64,000 nt of DNA from Pseudoalteromonas haloplanktis ATCC 14393 (GCF_000238355.1 NZ_AHCA01000014.1:26479-90478); one strand, 5' to 3'. Numbered from the stretch's first letter, positions 54,534 through 63,513 are shown. Numbers and translations: made by a program. Notes: generated from the letters alone by a model not told the origin.

Positions 54534-54902
54534 ATGATCCAAATGCAAACTCAGCTGGAAGTTGCTGATAACAGCGGCGCTCGCAAAGTGCAGTGTATTA
54601 AAGTCTTAGGCGGTTCGCACCGTCGTTATGCAGCGATTGGTGACATCATTAAAGTTTCTGTTAAAGAAGCAATTCCTCGCGGTAAAGTGAAGAAAGGTGA
54701 TGTTAAAAACGCGGTAGTTGTGCGTACTAAGAAAGGCGTTCGTCGTCCAGATGGTTCTTTGATCCGTTTTGACAGCAATGCGGCTGTTATCTTAAATGAT
54801 AACTTGCAGCCAATTGGTACACGTATTTTCGGCCCTGTGACTCGCGAACTTCGTAATGATAAGTTCATGAAAATCGTTTCACTAGCCCCAGAAGTACTGT
54901 AA
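54534..54902 (+). CDS. rplN: 50S ribosomal protein L14
   Basis: 122 residues, the family length, beginning MIQMQTQLEVADNSGARKVQCIKVLGG. First gene of the spc operon; CCGGAGG lies 9 bases before the ATG. Near the factor-binding region of the large subunit. Unusually, rpsQ and the rest of the S10 operon are not upstream; AsmA is. Confidence 0.98.
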   Translation: MIQMQTQLEVADNSGARKVQCIKVLGGSHRRYAAIGDIIKVSVKEAIPRGKVKKGDVKNAVVVRTKKGVRRPDGSLIRFDSNAAVILNDNLQPIGTRIFGPVTRELRNDKFMKIVSLAPEVL

Positions 54903-54912
54903 GGAGTCAATC

Positions 54913-55227
54913 ATGGCAGCAAAAATCCGTCGTGATGACGAAGTAATCGTTCTAGCAGGTAAAGACAAAGGTAAGCGCGGCAAAGTGCTTTCAGTTGTTA
55001 CCGAGTCTGGTCGAGTATTTGTCGAAGGCATTAACTTAATCAAGAAGCACCAAAAGCCGGTTCCACAATTGAACCAGCCTGGCGGCATTGTTGAGAAAGA
55101 AGCGTCTATTGACGTATCAAACGTTGCGATCTTCAACTCGGAAACGAGTAAAGCAGATCGTGTAGGTTTCAAGATTGAAGATGGTAAGAAATTACGTATC
55201 TTTAAATCTACTGGTAAAACTATCTAA
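54913..55227 (+). CDS. rplX: 50S ribosomal protein L24
   Basis: 104 residues. KOW motif in IRRDDEVIVLAGKDKGKRGKVLSV, then GINLIKKHQKPVPQLNQPGG. Assembly-initiating large-subunit protein. Starts 10 bases after rplN with AAGGAG before the ATG. Confidence 0.98.
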   Translation: MAAKIRRDDEVIVLAGKDKGKRGKVLSVVTESGRVFVEGINLIKKHQKPVPQLNQPGGIVEKEASIDVSNVAIFNSETSKADRVGFKIEDGKKLRIFKSTGKTI

Positions 55228-55243
55228 TAGTTGGAGTAGAATG

Positions 55244-55783
55244 ATGGCGAAACTGCATGAAGTATATAAAGACAAAGTAGTTGCTGAACTTCAAGAGAAG
55301 TTTGGTTTCAGCTCTGTCATGCAAGTCCCTCAGATCGAAAAGATCACATTGAATATGGGTGTGGGCGAAGCCCTAGCTGACAAGAAAATTTTAGATAACG
55401 CTGTTGCGGATCTAGAAGCTATTGCTGGTCAGAAGCCACTTATTACTAAAGCACGCAAATCTGTTGCTGGCTTTAAAGTACGTGAAGGCTACCCAATTGG
55501 CTGTAAAGTAACCTTACGCGGCGAGCGTATGTGGGACTTTTTTGAGCGTTTGGTTTCAATCGCTATCCCACGTATCCGTGACTTCCGTGGTGTAAGTGCT
55601 AAGTCTTTTGATGGGCGTGGTAACTACAGCATGGGCGTACGTGAACAAATCATCTTCCCAGAAATTGATTATGATAAAGTAGACCGTGTACGCGGTATGG
55701 ATATCACAATCACTACATCTGCGAAAACAGATGAGGAAGGCCGTGCGTTGTTAGAAGCGTTTAACTTCCCATTCAAGAAATAA
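55244..55783 (+). CDS. rplE: 50S ribosomal protein L5
   Basis: 179 residues from ATG 55244 (MAKLHEVYKDKVVAEL); a preceding ATG at 55241 is possible, but TTGGAG is better spaced to 55244. The frame remains open upstream to 55175, inside rplX, which is not coding here. Contacts 5S rRNA. Motif GYPIGCKVTLRGERMWDF is intact. The relatives' S8 autorepression site lies around this start. Confidence 0.97.
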   Translation: MAKLHEVYKDKVVAELQEKFGFSSVMQVPQIEKITLNMGVGEALADKKILDNAVADLEAIAGQKPLITKARKSVAGFKVREGYPIGCKVTLRGERMWDFFERLVSIAIPRIRDFRGVSAKSFDGRGNYSMGVREQIIFPEIDYDKVDRVRGMDITITTSAKTDEEGRALLEAFNFPFKK

Positions 55784-55793
55784 GGGTAGGGTT

Positions 55794-56099
55794 ATGGCAA
55801 AGAATTCTATGAAAGCGCGCGAAGCAAAGCGCACGAAATTAGTTGCTCAGTACGCTGAAAAGCGCGCAGCACTAAAAGCTATCATCAGTGATGTGAAAAC
55901 ATCTGACGATGATCGTTGGGACGCGGTATTAAAGCTACAAGCTTTACCACGTGATTCTAGCCCTGCACGTCAACGTAATCGTTGTAACATTACGGGCCGC
56001 CCACATGGTTACCTTCGCAAATTCGGCATGAGCCGTATTAAAGTTCGCGAAGCAGCTATGCGCGGTGAAATTCCTGGCCTTAAAAAGGCTAGCTGGTAA
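55794..56099 (+). CDS. rpsN: 30S ribosomal protein S14 (zinc-free form)
   Basis: 101 residues, long form without the CxxC pairs: a single Cys in RNRCNITGRPHGYLRKFGMSR. Binds the 3' domain of 16S rRNA in the small-subunit head. 10 bases after rplE. Confidence 0.97.
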   Translation: MAKNSMKAREAKRTKLVAQYAEKRAALKAIISDVKTSDDDRWDAVLKLQALPRDSSPARQRNRCNITGRPHGYLRKFGMSRIKVREAAMRGEIPGLKKASW

Positions 56100-56120
56100 T
56101 AGAATCACGGGAGTAAGACT

Positions 56121-56513
56121 ATGAGCTTGCAAGATCCTATCGCGGATTTGTTCACACGTATCCGTAACGGTCAGTCAGCGAAGAAAGTATCTGTAACGAT
56201 GCCTAATTCAAAACTGAAAGTAGCATTAGCTAAAGTATTAAAAGATGAAGGTTACATCACTGATTTCACTGTAAGTGGTGATGTTAAACCTGAGCTTTCT
56301 ATCGAGTTGAAATACTTCGAAGGCAAAGCTGTTATTGAAAATATCCAGCGTGTTAGCCGCCCTGGTTTACGTATCTATAAGAAACGTGACGAATTACCGA
56401 AGGTAATGGGTGGTCTAGGTATCGCTATCGTATCAACTTCTAAAGGCCTAATGACAGACCGCGCCGCACGTAGTGCTGGTGTTGGTGGTGAAATCATTGG
56501 TTTTGTAGCTTAA
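56121..56513 (+). CDS. rpsH: 30S ribosomal protein S8
   Basis: 130 residues with conserved VSTSKGLMTDRAARSAGVGGEIIGFV end. Central-domain 16S binder; in E. coli it represses the spc operon translationally. 21 bases after rpsN, GGGAG before the ATG. Confidence 0.98.
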   Translation: MSLQDPIADLFTRIRNGQSAKKVSVTMPNSKLKVALAKVLKDEGYITDFTVSGDVKPELSIELKYFEGKAVIENIQRVSRPGLRIYKKRDELPKVMGGLGIAIVSTSKGLMTDRAARSAGVGGEIIGFVA

Positions 56514-56526
56514 TCGGAGGGGAACT

Positions 56527-57060
56527 ATGTCTCGCATAGCAAAGGCACCAATTAATGTTCCTGCCGGTGTAGAAGTTACATTAAAAGGCCAGGACATCAC
56601 AGTTAAAGGCAAAAACGGTGAATTAACGCGTACTATCAACGATGCCGTTGAAGTACAAGTTAACGACAACGTTATTACAACTTTACCTCGTGAAGGCGTA
56701 GCCAATGCATGGGCACAAGCAGGTACTGCTCGCGCTCTAATCAACAACATGGTTGTTGGTACGCATGAAGGTTACGAGAAGAAACTTCAGTTAGTGGGCG
56801 TTGGTTACCGTGCTGCAGCTAAGGGTAAAACATTAGATTTAACTCTTGGTTTCTCACACCCAGTTAACTTCGCAGTTCCTGAGGGAATTACGATTGAAAC
56901 TCCAAGCCAAACAGAAGTTCTAGTTAAGGGCGTAGATAAGCAGTTAGTTGGTCAAACAGCTGCTAACATTCGTGCATACCGTAAACCTGAGCCTTATAAA
57001 GGTAAAGGTGTTCGCTATTCAGATGAGAATGTACGCCGTAAAGAGGCTAAGAAGAAGTAA
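56527..57060 (+). CDS. rplF: 50S ribosomal protein L6
   Basis: 177 residues with two L6 repeats; LQLVGVGYRAAAKGKTLDL and YKGKGVRYSDENVRRKEAKKK are conserved. Located by the factor site of the large subunit. GGAGGGG precedes the ATG, 13 bases after rpsH. Confidence 0.98.
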   Translation: MSRIAKAPINVPAGVEVTLKGQDITVKGKNGELTRTINDAVEVQVNDNVITTLPREGVANAWAQAGTARALINNMVVGTHEGYEKKLQLVGVGYRAAAKGKTLDLTLGFSHPVNFAVPEGITIETPSQTEVLVKGVDKQLVGQTAANIRAYRKPEPYKGKGVRYSDENVRRKEAKKK

Positions 57061-57069
57061 GGTAAGACG

Positions 57070-57420
57070 ATGGATAAAAAAACAGCTCGTCTACGTCGTG
57101 CTAAACGCACTCGTAGAAATTATATTGAACAAGGCACAACGCGTCTTGTTATCCACCGCACGCCACGTCACATTTACGCTCAAGTTGTAAACGCTGAGGG
57201 TAATGTACTGGCTGCTGCTTCTACTGTTGAAAAAGCTATTAGCGAAACAGTTAAAGGCACAGGCAACATTGCAGCTGCACAAGCAGTTGGTAAAGCAGTT
57301 GCTGAACGTGCGGCTGACAAAGGCATCGAAAAGATTGCTTTTGATCGCAGTGGCTTTAAATATCACGGCCGTGTGAAGGCGCTAGCAGATGCTGCGCGTG
57401 AAGCCGGTTTGCAATTCTAG
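57070..57420 (+). CDS. rplR: 50S ribosomal protein L18
   Basis: 116 residues: TRLVIHRTPRHIYAQVV and DRSGFKYHGRVKALADAAREAGLQF. 5S rRNA-binding protein. 9 bases after rplF. Confidence 0.98.
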   Translation: MDKKTARLRRAKRTRRNYIEQGTTRLVIHRTPRHIYAQVVNAEGNVLAAASTVEKAISETVKGTGNIAAAQAVGKAVAERAADKGIEKIAFDRSGFKYHGRVKALADAAREAGLQF

Positions 57421-57429
57421 GAGTAGACA

Positions 57430-57936
57430 ATGGCTAACGTAGAAGCAAAGCAACAACAGCCTGATCTAGCTGAAAAGCTAATCGCGGTGAACCGTGTGTC
57501 TAAAGTAGTTAAAGGTGGTCGTATCTTTAGCTTCACTGCACTAACAGTAGTTGGTGACGGCGCAGGTAAAGTAGGTTTCGGTTATGGTAAAGCACGTGAA
57601 GTTCCAGCTGCTATTCAAAAAGCAATGGAAAAAGCACGTCGTAACATGATCAACGTAGACCTAAATGGCAACACATTACAGCATCCTGTTAAAGGACGTC
57701 ATGCTGGCTCACAAGTGTTCATGAAACCAGCATCTGAAGGTACTGGTATCATCGCAGGTGGTGCTATGCGTGCAGTACTTGAAGTGACTGGTGTGCAGAA
57801 CGTACTTTCTAAATGTTACGGTTCTACTAACCCGATCAACGTTGTACGTGCAACGATCTCAGCTCTTGAGAACATGAACTCTCCTGAGTCTATCGCTGCA
57901 AAACGTGGTCTTCGAGTAGATGAGATTCTGGGGTAA
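57430..57936 (+). CDS. rpsE: 30S ribosomal protein S5
   Basis: 168 residues with the double-stranded RNA-binding segment EKLIAVNRVSKVVKGGRIFSF and GFGYGKAREVPAAIQKA. Accuracy-related small-subunit protein. TAGGAG before the ATG. Confidence 0.98.
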   Translation: MANVEAKQQQPDLAEKLIAVNRVSKVVKGGRIFSFTALTVVGDGAGKVGFGYGKAREVPAAIQKAMEKARRNMINVDLNGNTLQHPVKGRHAGSQVFMKPASEGTGIIAGGAMRAVLEVTGVQNVLSKCYGSTNPINVVRATISALENMNSPESIAAKRGLRVDEILG

Positions 57937-57939
57937 ACC

Positions 57940-58122
57940 ATGGCTAATAAAACTGTAAAAGTAACACAAGTAAAGAGCTCTATCGGTCGTTTACCGAAGC
58001 ATAAAGCTACATTACGCGGTCTTGGTTTACGTCGTATCAATCACACTGTTGAGTTGGAAGACACAGCATGTGTACGTGGTATGATCAACCAAGTTTCATA
58101 CATGGTTAAGGTTGAGGGGTAA
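57940..58122 (+). CDS. rpmD: 50S ribosomal protein L30
   Basis: 60 residues: VKVTQVKSSIGRLPKHKATLRGLGLRRINHTVE. Starts 3 bases after rpsE, so translation is probably coupled. Short bacterial form. Confidence 0.98.
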   Translation: MANKTVKVTQVKSSIGRLPKHKATLRGLGLRRINHTVELEDTACVRGMINQVSYMVKVEG

Positions 58123-58127
58123 TTCGA

Positions 58128-58562
58128 ATGCATTTGAATACACTTTCTCCTGCTGCAGGTTCAAAATCTGCTGGTAAACGTGTTGGTCGTGGTATCGGTT
58201 CTGGTCTTGGTAAGACTGGTGGCCGTGGTCACAAAGGTCAAAAATCACGTTCTGGCGGTAAAGTACGCGTTGGTTTTGAAGGCGGTCAAATGCCTATGCA
58301 ACGTCGTCTACCAAAGTTTGGTTTCACTTCTCGCAAATCGTTAGTATCTGCAGAAATTAACCTATACGAAATCGCTAAAGTTGAAGGCGATGTGGTAGAC
58401 CTAGGTACGTTACAGGCAGCTGGTCTAGTTAAAAAGAACGTTCAGTTCGTTAAAGTTGTTAAATCTGGCGAAGTTTCACGCGCAGTTACTGTTAAAGGCC
58501 TTAAAGCCTCTAAAGGTGCTCGCGAAGCTATCGAAGCCGCCGGAGGCAAGGTAGAAGACTAA
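58128..58562 (+). CDS. rplO: 50S ribosomal protein L15
   Basis: 144 residues with the glycine-rich N-terminus GRGIGSGLGKTGGRGHKGQKSR and RLPKFGF. Late large-subunit assembly protein, 5 bases after rpmD. Shine-Dalgarno is GAGGGG. Confidence 0.98.
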   Translation: MHLNTLSPAAGSKSAGKRVGRGIGSGLGKTGGRGHKGQKSRSGGKVRVGFEGGQMPMQRRLPKFGFTSRKSLVSAEINLYEIAKVEGDVVDLGTLQAAGLVKKNVQFVKVVKSGEVSRAVTVKGLKASKGAREAIEAAGGKVED

Positions 58563-58572
58563 GGAAGTACTA

Positions 58573-59901
58573 ATGGCTAAACCAGGTCAAGATATACAAA
58601 GTGCACAAAGTGGGCTTTCGGAATTGAAACGTCGATTACTATTTGTATTGGGCGCTATCATTATTTACCGTCTAGGTTCATTTGTGCCAATCCCTGGGAT
58701 TGACGCCGCTGTACTTGCCGATTTCTTCGAGCAACAAAAGGGCACCATTGTTGAAATGTTTAACATGTTCAGCGGTGGTGCGCTTGAGCGCGCTTCGGTG
58801 TTAGCACTGGGTATTATGCCTTACATCACAGCTTCAATTATTACGCAACTATTAACGCATATGTATCCGCCGTTTATAGAGCTTAAGAAAGAAGGTGAAC
58901 AAGGTCGTAAGAAAATTAGCCAGTACACACGCTACGGCACGCTCTTGCTTGCTACTATCCAATCAATCGGTATTGCCACAAGCTTACCGGGTATGATGGA
59001 CGGGTTAGTTGTTAACCCTGGTCTCGGTTTCTACTTCACCGCTGTGGTGAGCTTAGTAACCGGTACTATGTTCCTAATGTGGTTGGGCGAGCAAATAACT
59101 GAACGTGGTATCGGTAACGGTATCTCAGTTCTGATATTTGTTGGTATTGTAGCTAACCTGCCGTCTGCTATTGGTTCGACAGCCGAAATGGCGCGCCAAG
59201 GTGATTTACATGTTTTAGCACTGTTATTGATTGCGGTAATCGTATTCGCTGTTACTTATCTTGTAGTGTTCTTTGAACGTGGTCAACGTCGTATTGTCGT
59301 TAACTACGCAAAACGCCAACAAGGTCGTCAAGTATTTGCTGCCCAAAGCACGCATTTACCACTAAAAGTAAACATGGCGGGTGTTATTCCACCAATCTTT
59401 GCTAGCAGTATAATTCTGTTCCCTGGTACAATTGCCAGCTGGTTCGGCCAGGGTGAAGGTCCTGTCGCTGATGTGCTACAAGCCATTGCTACAACGTTGA
59501 CTCCAGGTCAACCTTTGTATGCATTAGTTTTAGCTGCGGCTATTATCTTCTTCTGCTTTTTCTATACAGCGTTGGTGTTTAACCCACGTGAAACTGCAGA
59601 TAACCTGAAAAAATCTGGCGCATTTATCCCAGGTATTCGTCCAGGCGAGCAGACATCGAAATACATTGATAAAGTGATGACACGCCTGACATTGGCAGGT
59701 GCTTTGTATATAACCTTTATCTGTCTGGTGCCCGAATTCATGACGATGGCATGGCAAACGCCATTCTACTTCGGCGGTACATCAATTTTGATTATCGTTG
59801 TTGTCATCATGGACTTTATGGCACAAGTACAGACTCATATGATGTCTCATCAATATGATTCTGTGCTGAAAAAAGCGAACCTTAAAGGCTATGGTCGATA
59901 A
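58573..59901 (+). CDS. secY: Sec translocon subunit SecY
   Basis: 442 residues with ten membrane helices; PITASIITQLL-type and GIGNGISVLIFVGI and ITERGIGNGIS motifs are present, and ETADNLKKSGAFIPGIRPGE lies in the large cytoplasmic loop. Channel of the Sec pathway in the inner membrane. Placed between rplO and rpmJ, as in E. coli. Confidence 0.98.
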   Translation: MAKPGQDIQSAQSGLSELKRRLLFVLGAIIIYRLGSFVPIPGIDAAVLADFFEQQKGTIVEMFNMFSGGALERASVLALGIMPYITASIITQLLTHMYPPFIELKKEGEQGRKKISQYTRYGTLLLATIQSIGIATSLPGMMDGLVVNPGLGFYFTAVVSLVTGTMFLMWLGEQITERGIGNGISVLIFVGIVANLPSAIGSTAEMARQGDLHVLALLLIAVIVFAVTYLVVFFERGQRRIVVNYAKRQQGRQVFAAQSTHLPLKVNMAGVIPPIFASSIILFPGTIASWFGQGEGPVADVLQAIATTLTPGQPLYALVLAAAIIFFCFFYTALVFNPRETADNLKKSGAFIPGIRPGEQTSKYIDKVMTRLTLAGALYITFICLVPEFMTMAWQTPFYFGGTSILIIVVVIMDFMAQVQTHMMSHQYDSVLKKANLKGYGR

Positions 59902-59923
59902 GGTCAGTTTACGGAGTTGAGCA

Positions 59924-60037
59924 ATGAAAGTACGTGCTTCCGTTAAGAAAATATGCCGTAACTGTAAAGTTATTAAACGTGCCGGTGTTGTACGTGTAAT
60001 TTGCAGTGAGCCTAAGCATAAGCAAAGGCAAGGTTAA
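59924..60037 (+). CDS. rpmJ: 50S ribosomal protein L36
   Basis: 37 residues, MKVRASVKKICRNCKVIKRA then VICSEPKHKQRQG. Zinc ligands Cys11, Cys14, Cys27 and His32 are all present, so this is the C+ form. Too short for a simple length filter. ACGGAG lies 8 bases before the ATG. Last gene of the spc part. Confidence 0.97.
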   Translation: MKVRASVKKICRNCKVIKRAGVVRVICSEPKHKQRQG

Positions 60038-60050
60038 TTAATAAGTCGTG

Positions 60051-60072
60051 CAGGCTGAGGTTTCTCGGCCTG
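60051..60072 (+). promoter_or_regulatory. Hairpin between rpmJ and the alpha operon leader
   Basis: CAGGCTGAG/CTCGGCCTG, one wobble, loop GTTT, then TGTTTTC. Possible attenuator or weak terminator between spc and alpha genes. Confidence 0.45.
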
Positions 60073-60084
60073 TGTTTTCAGTTG

Positions 60085-60168
60085 TGATTTGGTCTTCGTT
60101 TGAGTATCCTTACGGGCTCTTCAAACAGATGATAACCGAATTCAAATATAGGAGATGTGTTAGTGGCC
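60085..60168 (+). ncRNA. Alpha operon leader (S4 autoregulatory pseudoknot)
   Basis: TTTGAGTATCCT, ACGGGCTCTTCA and the GGAGATGTGTTAGTGGCCCG around the rpsM start match the E. coli alpha leader where S4 binds and blocks translation. Boundaries are approximate. Match from memory of the family, not computed. Confidence 0.7.
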
Positions 60169-60519
60169 CGTATCGCTGGCATTAACGTCCCTGATCATAA
60201 ACATGCAGTTATTGGTTTAACAGCTATTTATGGCATAGGTAAGACTCGCTCTAAGGCTATCTTAGTAGCGACTGGTATCGCCGAGACCACAAAAATCGGT
60301 GAACTTTCAGACGAAACACTTGACGTACTTCGTGAAGAAGTTGGCAAGTACACTGTAGAAGGTGACCTTCGTCGTGAAGTTACTTTGAATATCAAGCGCC
60401 TTATGGACCTTGGTTGTTACCGTGGCCTACGTCACCGTCGCTCTTTACCACTACGTGGTCAAAGAACTAAGACTAACGCGCGTACCCGTAAGGGTCCTCG
60501 TAAGCCTATTAAGCGATAA
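60163..60519 (+). CDS. rpsM: 30S ribosomal protein S13
   Basis: 118 residues, GTG start at 60163 (VARIAGINVPDHKHAVIGLT as written, read with Met); an earlier GTG at 60157 would add two residues not found in relatives. AGGAG is 8 bases before 60163. Contacts 5S/L5 bridge and the head of 16S rRNA. C-terminal TNARTRKGPRKPIKR. First gene of the alpha operon. Confidence 0.97.
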   Translation: MARIAGINVPDHKHAVIGLTAIYGIGKTRSKAILVATGIAETTKIGELSDETLDVLREEVGKYTVEGDLRREVTLNIKRLMDLGCYRGLRHRRSLPLRGQRTKTNARTRKGPRKPIKR

Positions 60520-60531
60520 GGGGATAGTATT

Positions 60532-60918
60532 ATGGCTAAGACACCAATTCGTCGTAAAAAGGTTAAAAAGCAAGTTGCTGATGGTATGGCTCACGTTCAT
60601 GCTTCTTTCAACAACACTATTGTTACAATTACCGACCGTCAAGGTAATGCACTATCATGGGCTACTGCCGGTGGTTCAGGTTTCCGTGGTTCACGTAAAT
60701 CTACACCATTCGCTGCTCAGGTTGCTGCAGAGCGTGCAGGTACTGCTGCTCAAGAATACGGTTTAAAAAATCTAGAAGTTTTCATTAAAGGTCCAGGTCC
60801 AGGTCGTGAATCTGCTGTACGTGCTTTGAATGCTGCTGGTTACCGTATCACCAACATCACTGACGTGACGCCAATACCACATAATGGTTGTCGTCCACCG
60901 AAGAAACGTCGCGTTTAA
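60532..60918 (+). CDS. rpsK: 30S ribosomal protein S11
   Basis: 128 residues: [28 protein letters not shown] and [18 protein letters not shown], with the terminal [13 protein letters not shown]. Platform of the small subunit. 12 bases after rpsM. Confidence 0.98.
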
Positions 60919-60939
60919 CAATAGGTTAGGAGAAATAAC

Positions 60940-61560
60940 ATGGCAAGATATTTGGGCCCTAAGCTCAAGCTGAGTCGTCGTGAAGGTACTGACCTGTTCC
61001 TTAAGAGCGGCGTAAGAGCTATCGACTCTAAGTGTAAACTTGAGACTGCACCTGGTCAGCACGGCGCTCGTAAAGGTCGCTTATCTGATTACGGTTTACA
61101 ATTACGTGAAAAGCAAAAAGTACGTCGTATCTACGGTGTATTAGAAAAGCAATTCCGTAACTACTACAAAGAAGCTGCTCGCCTTAAAGGCAACACAGGT
61201 GAAAACTTGTTACAGCTTTTAGAGCAACGTTTAGACAATGTTGTATACCGCATGGGTTTTGCAAGCACACGTGCTGAAGCACGTCAGTTAGTAAGCCACA
61301 AAGCGGTTTTAGTTAATGGTCGTGTAGTGAACATTCCTTCATTTGTAATTACTCCAGAAGATGTAGTAGTTATCCGTGAAAAGTCTAAGACACAAGCTCG
61401 TATCATCGCTGCTCTAGAACTAGCCGAGCAACGTGAAAAACCGACTTGGGTTGAAGTTGACGGTAAGAAAATGGAAGGTAATTTTAAACGCCTACCAGAG
61501 CGTTCAGACCTGTCTGCGGACATCAATGAACAACTAATCGTCGAACTTTACTCTAAGTAA
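60940..61560 (+). CDS. rpsD: 30S ribosomal protein S4
   Basis: 206 residues: ARYLGPKLKLSRREGTDLFLK, S4 RNA-binding domain LEQRLDNVVYRMGFASTRAEARQLVSHKAVLVNG. Initiates 16S assembly and represses the alpha operon through its leader. 21 bases after rpsK. Confidence 0.98.
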   Translation: MARYLGPKLKLSRREGTDLFLKSGVRAIDSKCKLETAPGQHGARKGRLSDYGLQLREKQKVRRIYGVLEKQFRNYYKEAARLKGNTGENLLQLLEQRLDNVVYRMGFASTRAEARQLVSHKAVLVNGRVVNIPSFVITPEDVVVIREKSKTQARIIAALELAEQREKPTWVEVDGKKMEGNFKRLPERSDLSADINEQLIVELYSK

Positions 61561-61584
61561 AGTTAAGAGTTAAGAGAGGATAAA

Positions 61585-62571
61585 ATGCAGGGTTCTGTTA
61601 CAGAATTTCTAAAACCAAGGTTAGTCGATATCGACGCTATTAACCCAACTCGTTCTAAAGTAGTTTTAGAGCCATTAGAGCGTGGCTTCGGTCATACTCT
61701 TGGGAATGCCTTACGCCGTATACTTCTTTCGTCAATGCCAGGATGTGCAGTAACCGAAGTTGAAATCGACGGTGTGTTGCACGAATACAGCGCGAAAGAA
61801 GGCGTACAAGAAGACATCATTGAAATTCTGTTAAATCTTAAAGGTCTAGCAGTTACTTTGGAAGGTAAAGATGAAGTTTTTCTTACCCTGACTAAGTCTG
61901 GTGTAGGCCCTGTGACTGCGGCTGATATTCAGCACGACGGCGATGTAACAATTGCTAACCCAGATCATGTTATTTGTCATTTAACGGCAGATAATAGTGC
62001 GATCAGCATGAGAATTCGTGTTGAACGTGGTCGTGGGTATGTGCCGGCATCAAGCCGATTATCCTCTGATGACGATGAGCGTCCAATTGGTAGATTGTTG
62101 CTTGATGCATCATTTAGTCCTGTTGAACGTATTGCGTACTCGGTTGAATCAGCACGTGTTGAACAACGTACAGACTTAGACAAGTTAATCATTGATATGG
62201 AAACAAACGGCACTTTAGATCCTGAAGAAGCGATCCGCCGTGCGTCTACTATCTTAGCTGAACAGCTAGAAGCATTCGTAGATCTACGTGATGTTACTGA
62301 GCCAGAAGAGAAAGAAGAGAAGCCAGAATTCGATCCTATTCTACTTCGTCCAGTTGATGATCTTGAACTAACAGTACGTTCTGCAAACTGTTTGAAAGCC
62401 GAGCAAATTCAATATATCGGTGATTTAGTTCAGCGCACAGAAGTTGAGCTTCTTAAAACGCCTAACTTAGGCAAGAAGTCTCTGACTGAAATTAAAGACG
62501 TGCTAGCTTCACGTGGTCTATCTCTAGGTATGCGCCTAGAAAACTGGCCACCTGCAAGCCTAGCTGAATAA
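61585..62571 (+). CDS. rpoA: RNA polymerase subunit alpha
   Basis: 328 residues. N-terminal dimer domain with LEPLERGFGHTLGNALRRILLSSMPGCAV, then the linker and C-terminal domain (about 250-328) with ELTVRSANCLKAEQIQYIGDLVQRTE and NLGKKSLTEIKDVLASRGLSLG, which binds UP elements and activators. GAGAGG 8 bases before the ATG. 24 bases after rpsD. Confidence 0.98.
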   Translation: MQGSVTEFLKPRLVDIDAINPTRSKVVLEPLERGFGHTLGNALRRILLSSMPGCAVTEVEIDGVLHEYSAKEGVQEDIIEILLNLKGLAVTLEGKDEVFLTLTKSGVGPVTAADIQHDGDVTIANPDHVICHLTADNSAISMRIRVERGRGYVPASSRLSSDDDERPIGRLLLDASFSPVERIAYSVESARVEQRTDLDKLIIDMETNGTLDPEEAIRRASTILAEQLEAFVDLRDVTEPEEKEEKPEFDPILLRPVDDLELTVRSANCLKAEQIQYIGDLVQRTEVELLKTPNLGKKSLTEIKDVLASRGLSLGMRLENWPPASLAE

Positions 62572-62610
62572 TCTAAATCACTATATTAGTTTAGTTAGAA
62601 GGATAGGGTC

Positions 62611-63012
62611 ATGCGCCATCGTAAGAGTGGTCGTCAATTAAACCGTAACAGCAGCCATCGTAAAGCGATGTTCAGCAATATGGCAGGTTCTTTGGTGAAA
62701 CATGAAATCATCAAAACTACTTTGCCAAAAGCGAAAGAGTTACGTCGTGTAATTGAACCTTTAATCACACTGGCTAAGACTGACAGTGTAGCAAATCGCC
62801 GTTTAGCGTTTGCTCGCACGCGTGATAAAGAAGTAGTTGGTAAATTGTTCAGTGAAATCGGTCCTCGTAACACAGACCGTCCAGGTGGTTACACTCGTAT
62901 TATCAAGTGTGGCTTCCGTGCTGGTGACAATGCACCAATGGCTTATATTGAACTAGTAGGTCGCACATCTGCGAACGAAGAAGTTCAAGAAGACGCGCAG
63001 TCTGCTGAGTAA
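62611..63012 (+). CDS. rplQ: 50S ribosomal protein L17
   Basis: 133 residues: MRHRKSGRQLNRNSSHRKAMF and TRIIKCGFRAGDNAPMAYIELVGR. Last gene of the alpha operon, 39 bases after rpoA, AGAAGGATA before the ATG. Terminator follows at once. Confidence 0.98.
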   Translation: MRHRKSGRQLNRNSSHRKAMFSNMAGSLVKHEIIKTTLPKAKELRRVIEPLITLAKTDSVANRRLAFARTRDKEVVGKLFSEIGPRNTDRPGGYTRIIKCGFRAGDNAPMAYIELVGRTSANEEVQEDAQSAE

Positions 63013-63026
63013 GTCTTAAAGACACC

Positions 63027-63055
63027 AAAAAGCCGAGCTTAATGCTCGGCTTTTT
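63027..63055 (+). terminator. Rho-independent terminator of the alpha operon
   Basis: AAAAAGCCGAGC/GCTCGGCTTTTT with loop TTAAT, 15 bases after the rplQ stop. Confidence 0.92.
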
Positions 63056-63151
63056 AATGCTTAAAATTCCTAACAATAAACAAGCTACTTAAGTTCCCTC
63101 AAATAAGCACTGCTTTCTTTCAAAACATCTCTAATGTAATAGCAAGCAGTC

Positions 63152-63313
63152 ATACCAATCGACTTAAATATTTAACCATTCTAGCGAGCTAAATAAAGCG
63201 CTAACTGCGTTATAAATTTTTCATGTAGAACAACTACATGTCAAAATTTATGCCTTGTTATCACGTCATTTATCTGTCGCTATAAATGGTCAGTAACTTA
63301 ACACGATTGGTAT
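63152..63313. repeat. 162-base imperfect palindrome (MITE-like intergenic repeat)
   Basis: Ends are perfect inverted repeats ATACCAATCG and CGATTGGTAT. The arms remain similar inward (TTAA, ACCATT, TAGCGA, TAAAT, ATAAATTTT) to a central hairpin CATGTAG-AACAA-CTACATG (about 63222-63240). No coding frame. Elements with these TACCAATCG ends are known to me in intergenic regions of related marine bacteria; not checked. Confidence 0.75.
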
Positions 63314-63513
63314 CACTTTATTTTTACTACTTACTACGCATATTGATCGCATTGTGGATCTTCAATAATGATCATTGAGTTTAAGGTATTTAAAAGATCT
63401 TATGTTTAGTAGGCCAAAGAGGCTGATAAAAGGCCAGTTTAGTATTTTTTTTGGGCGCTTAGTTTAAATAATCAACGAAAAGTCATTTATTTCATGTTTT
63501 CTTCAAAAAAGGG
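63314..63513. other. Intergenic region before the rRNA promoters
   Basis: AT-rich DNA with no gene or clear repeat. It lies between the palindromic element and the first rRNA promoter and probably holds upstream activator sites, but none was distinguished. Confidence 0.4.
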
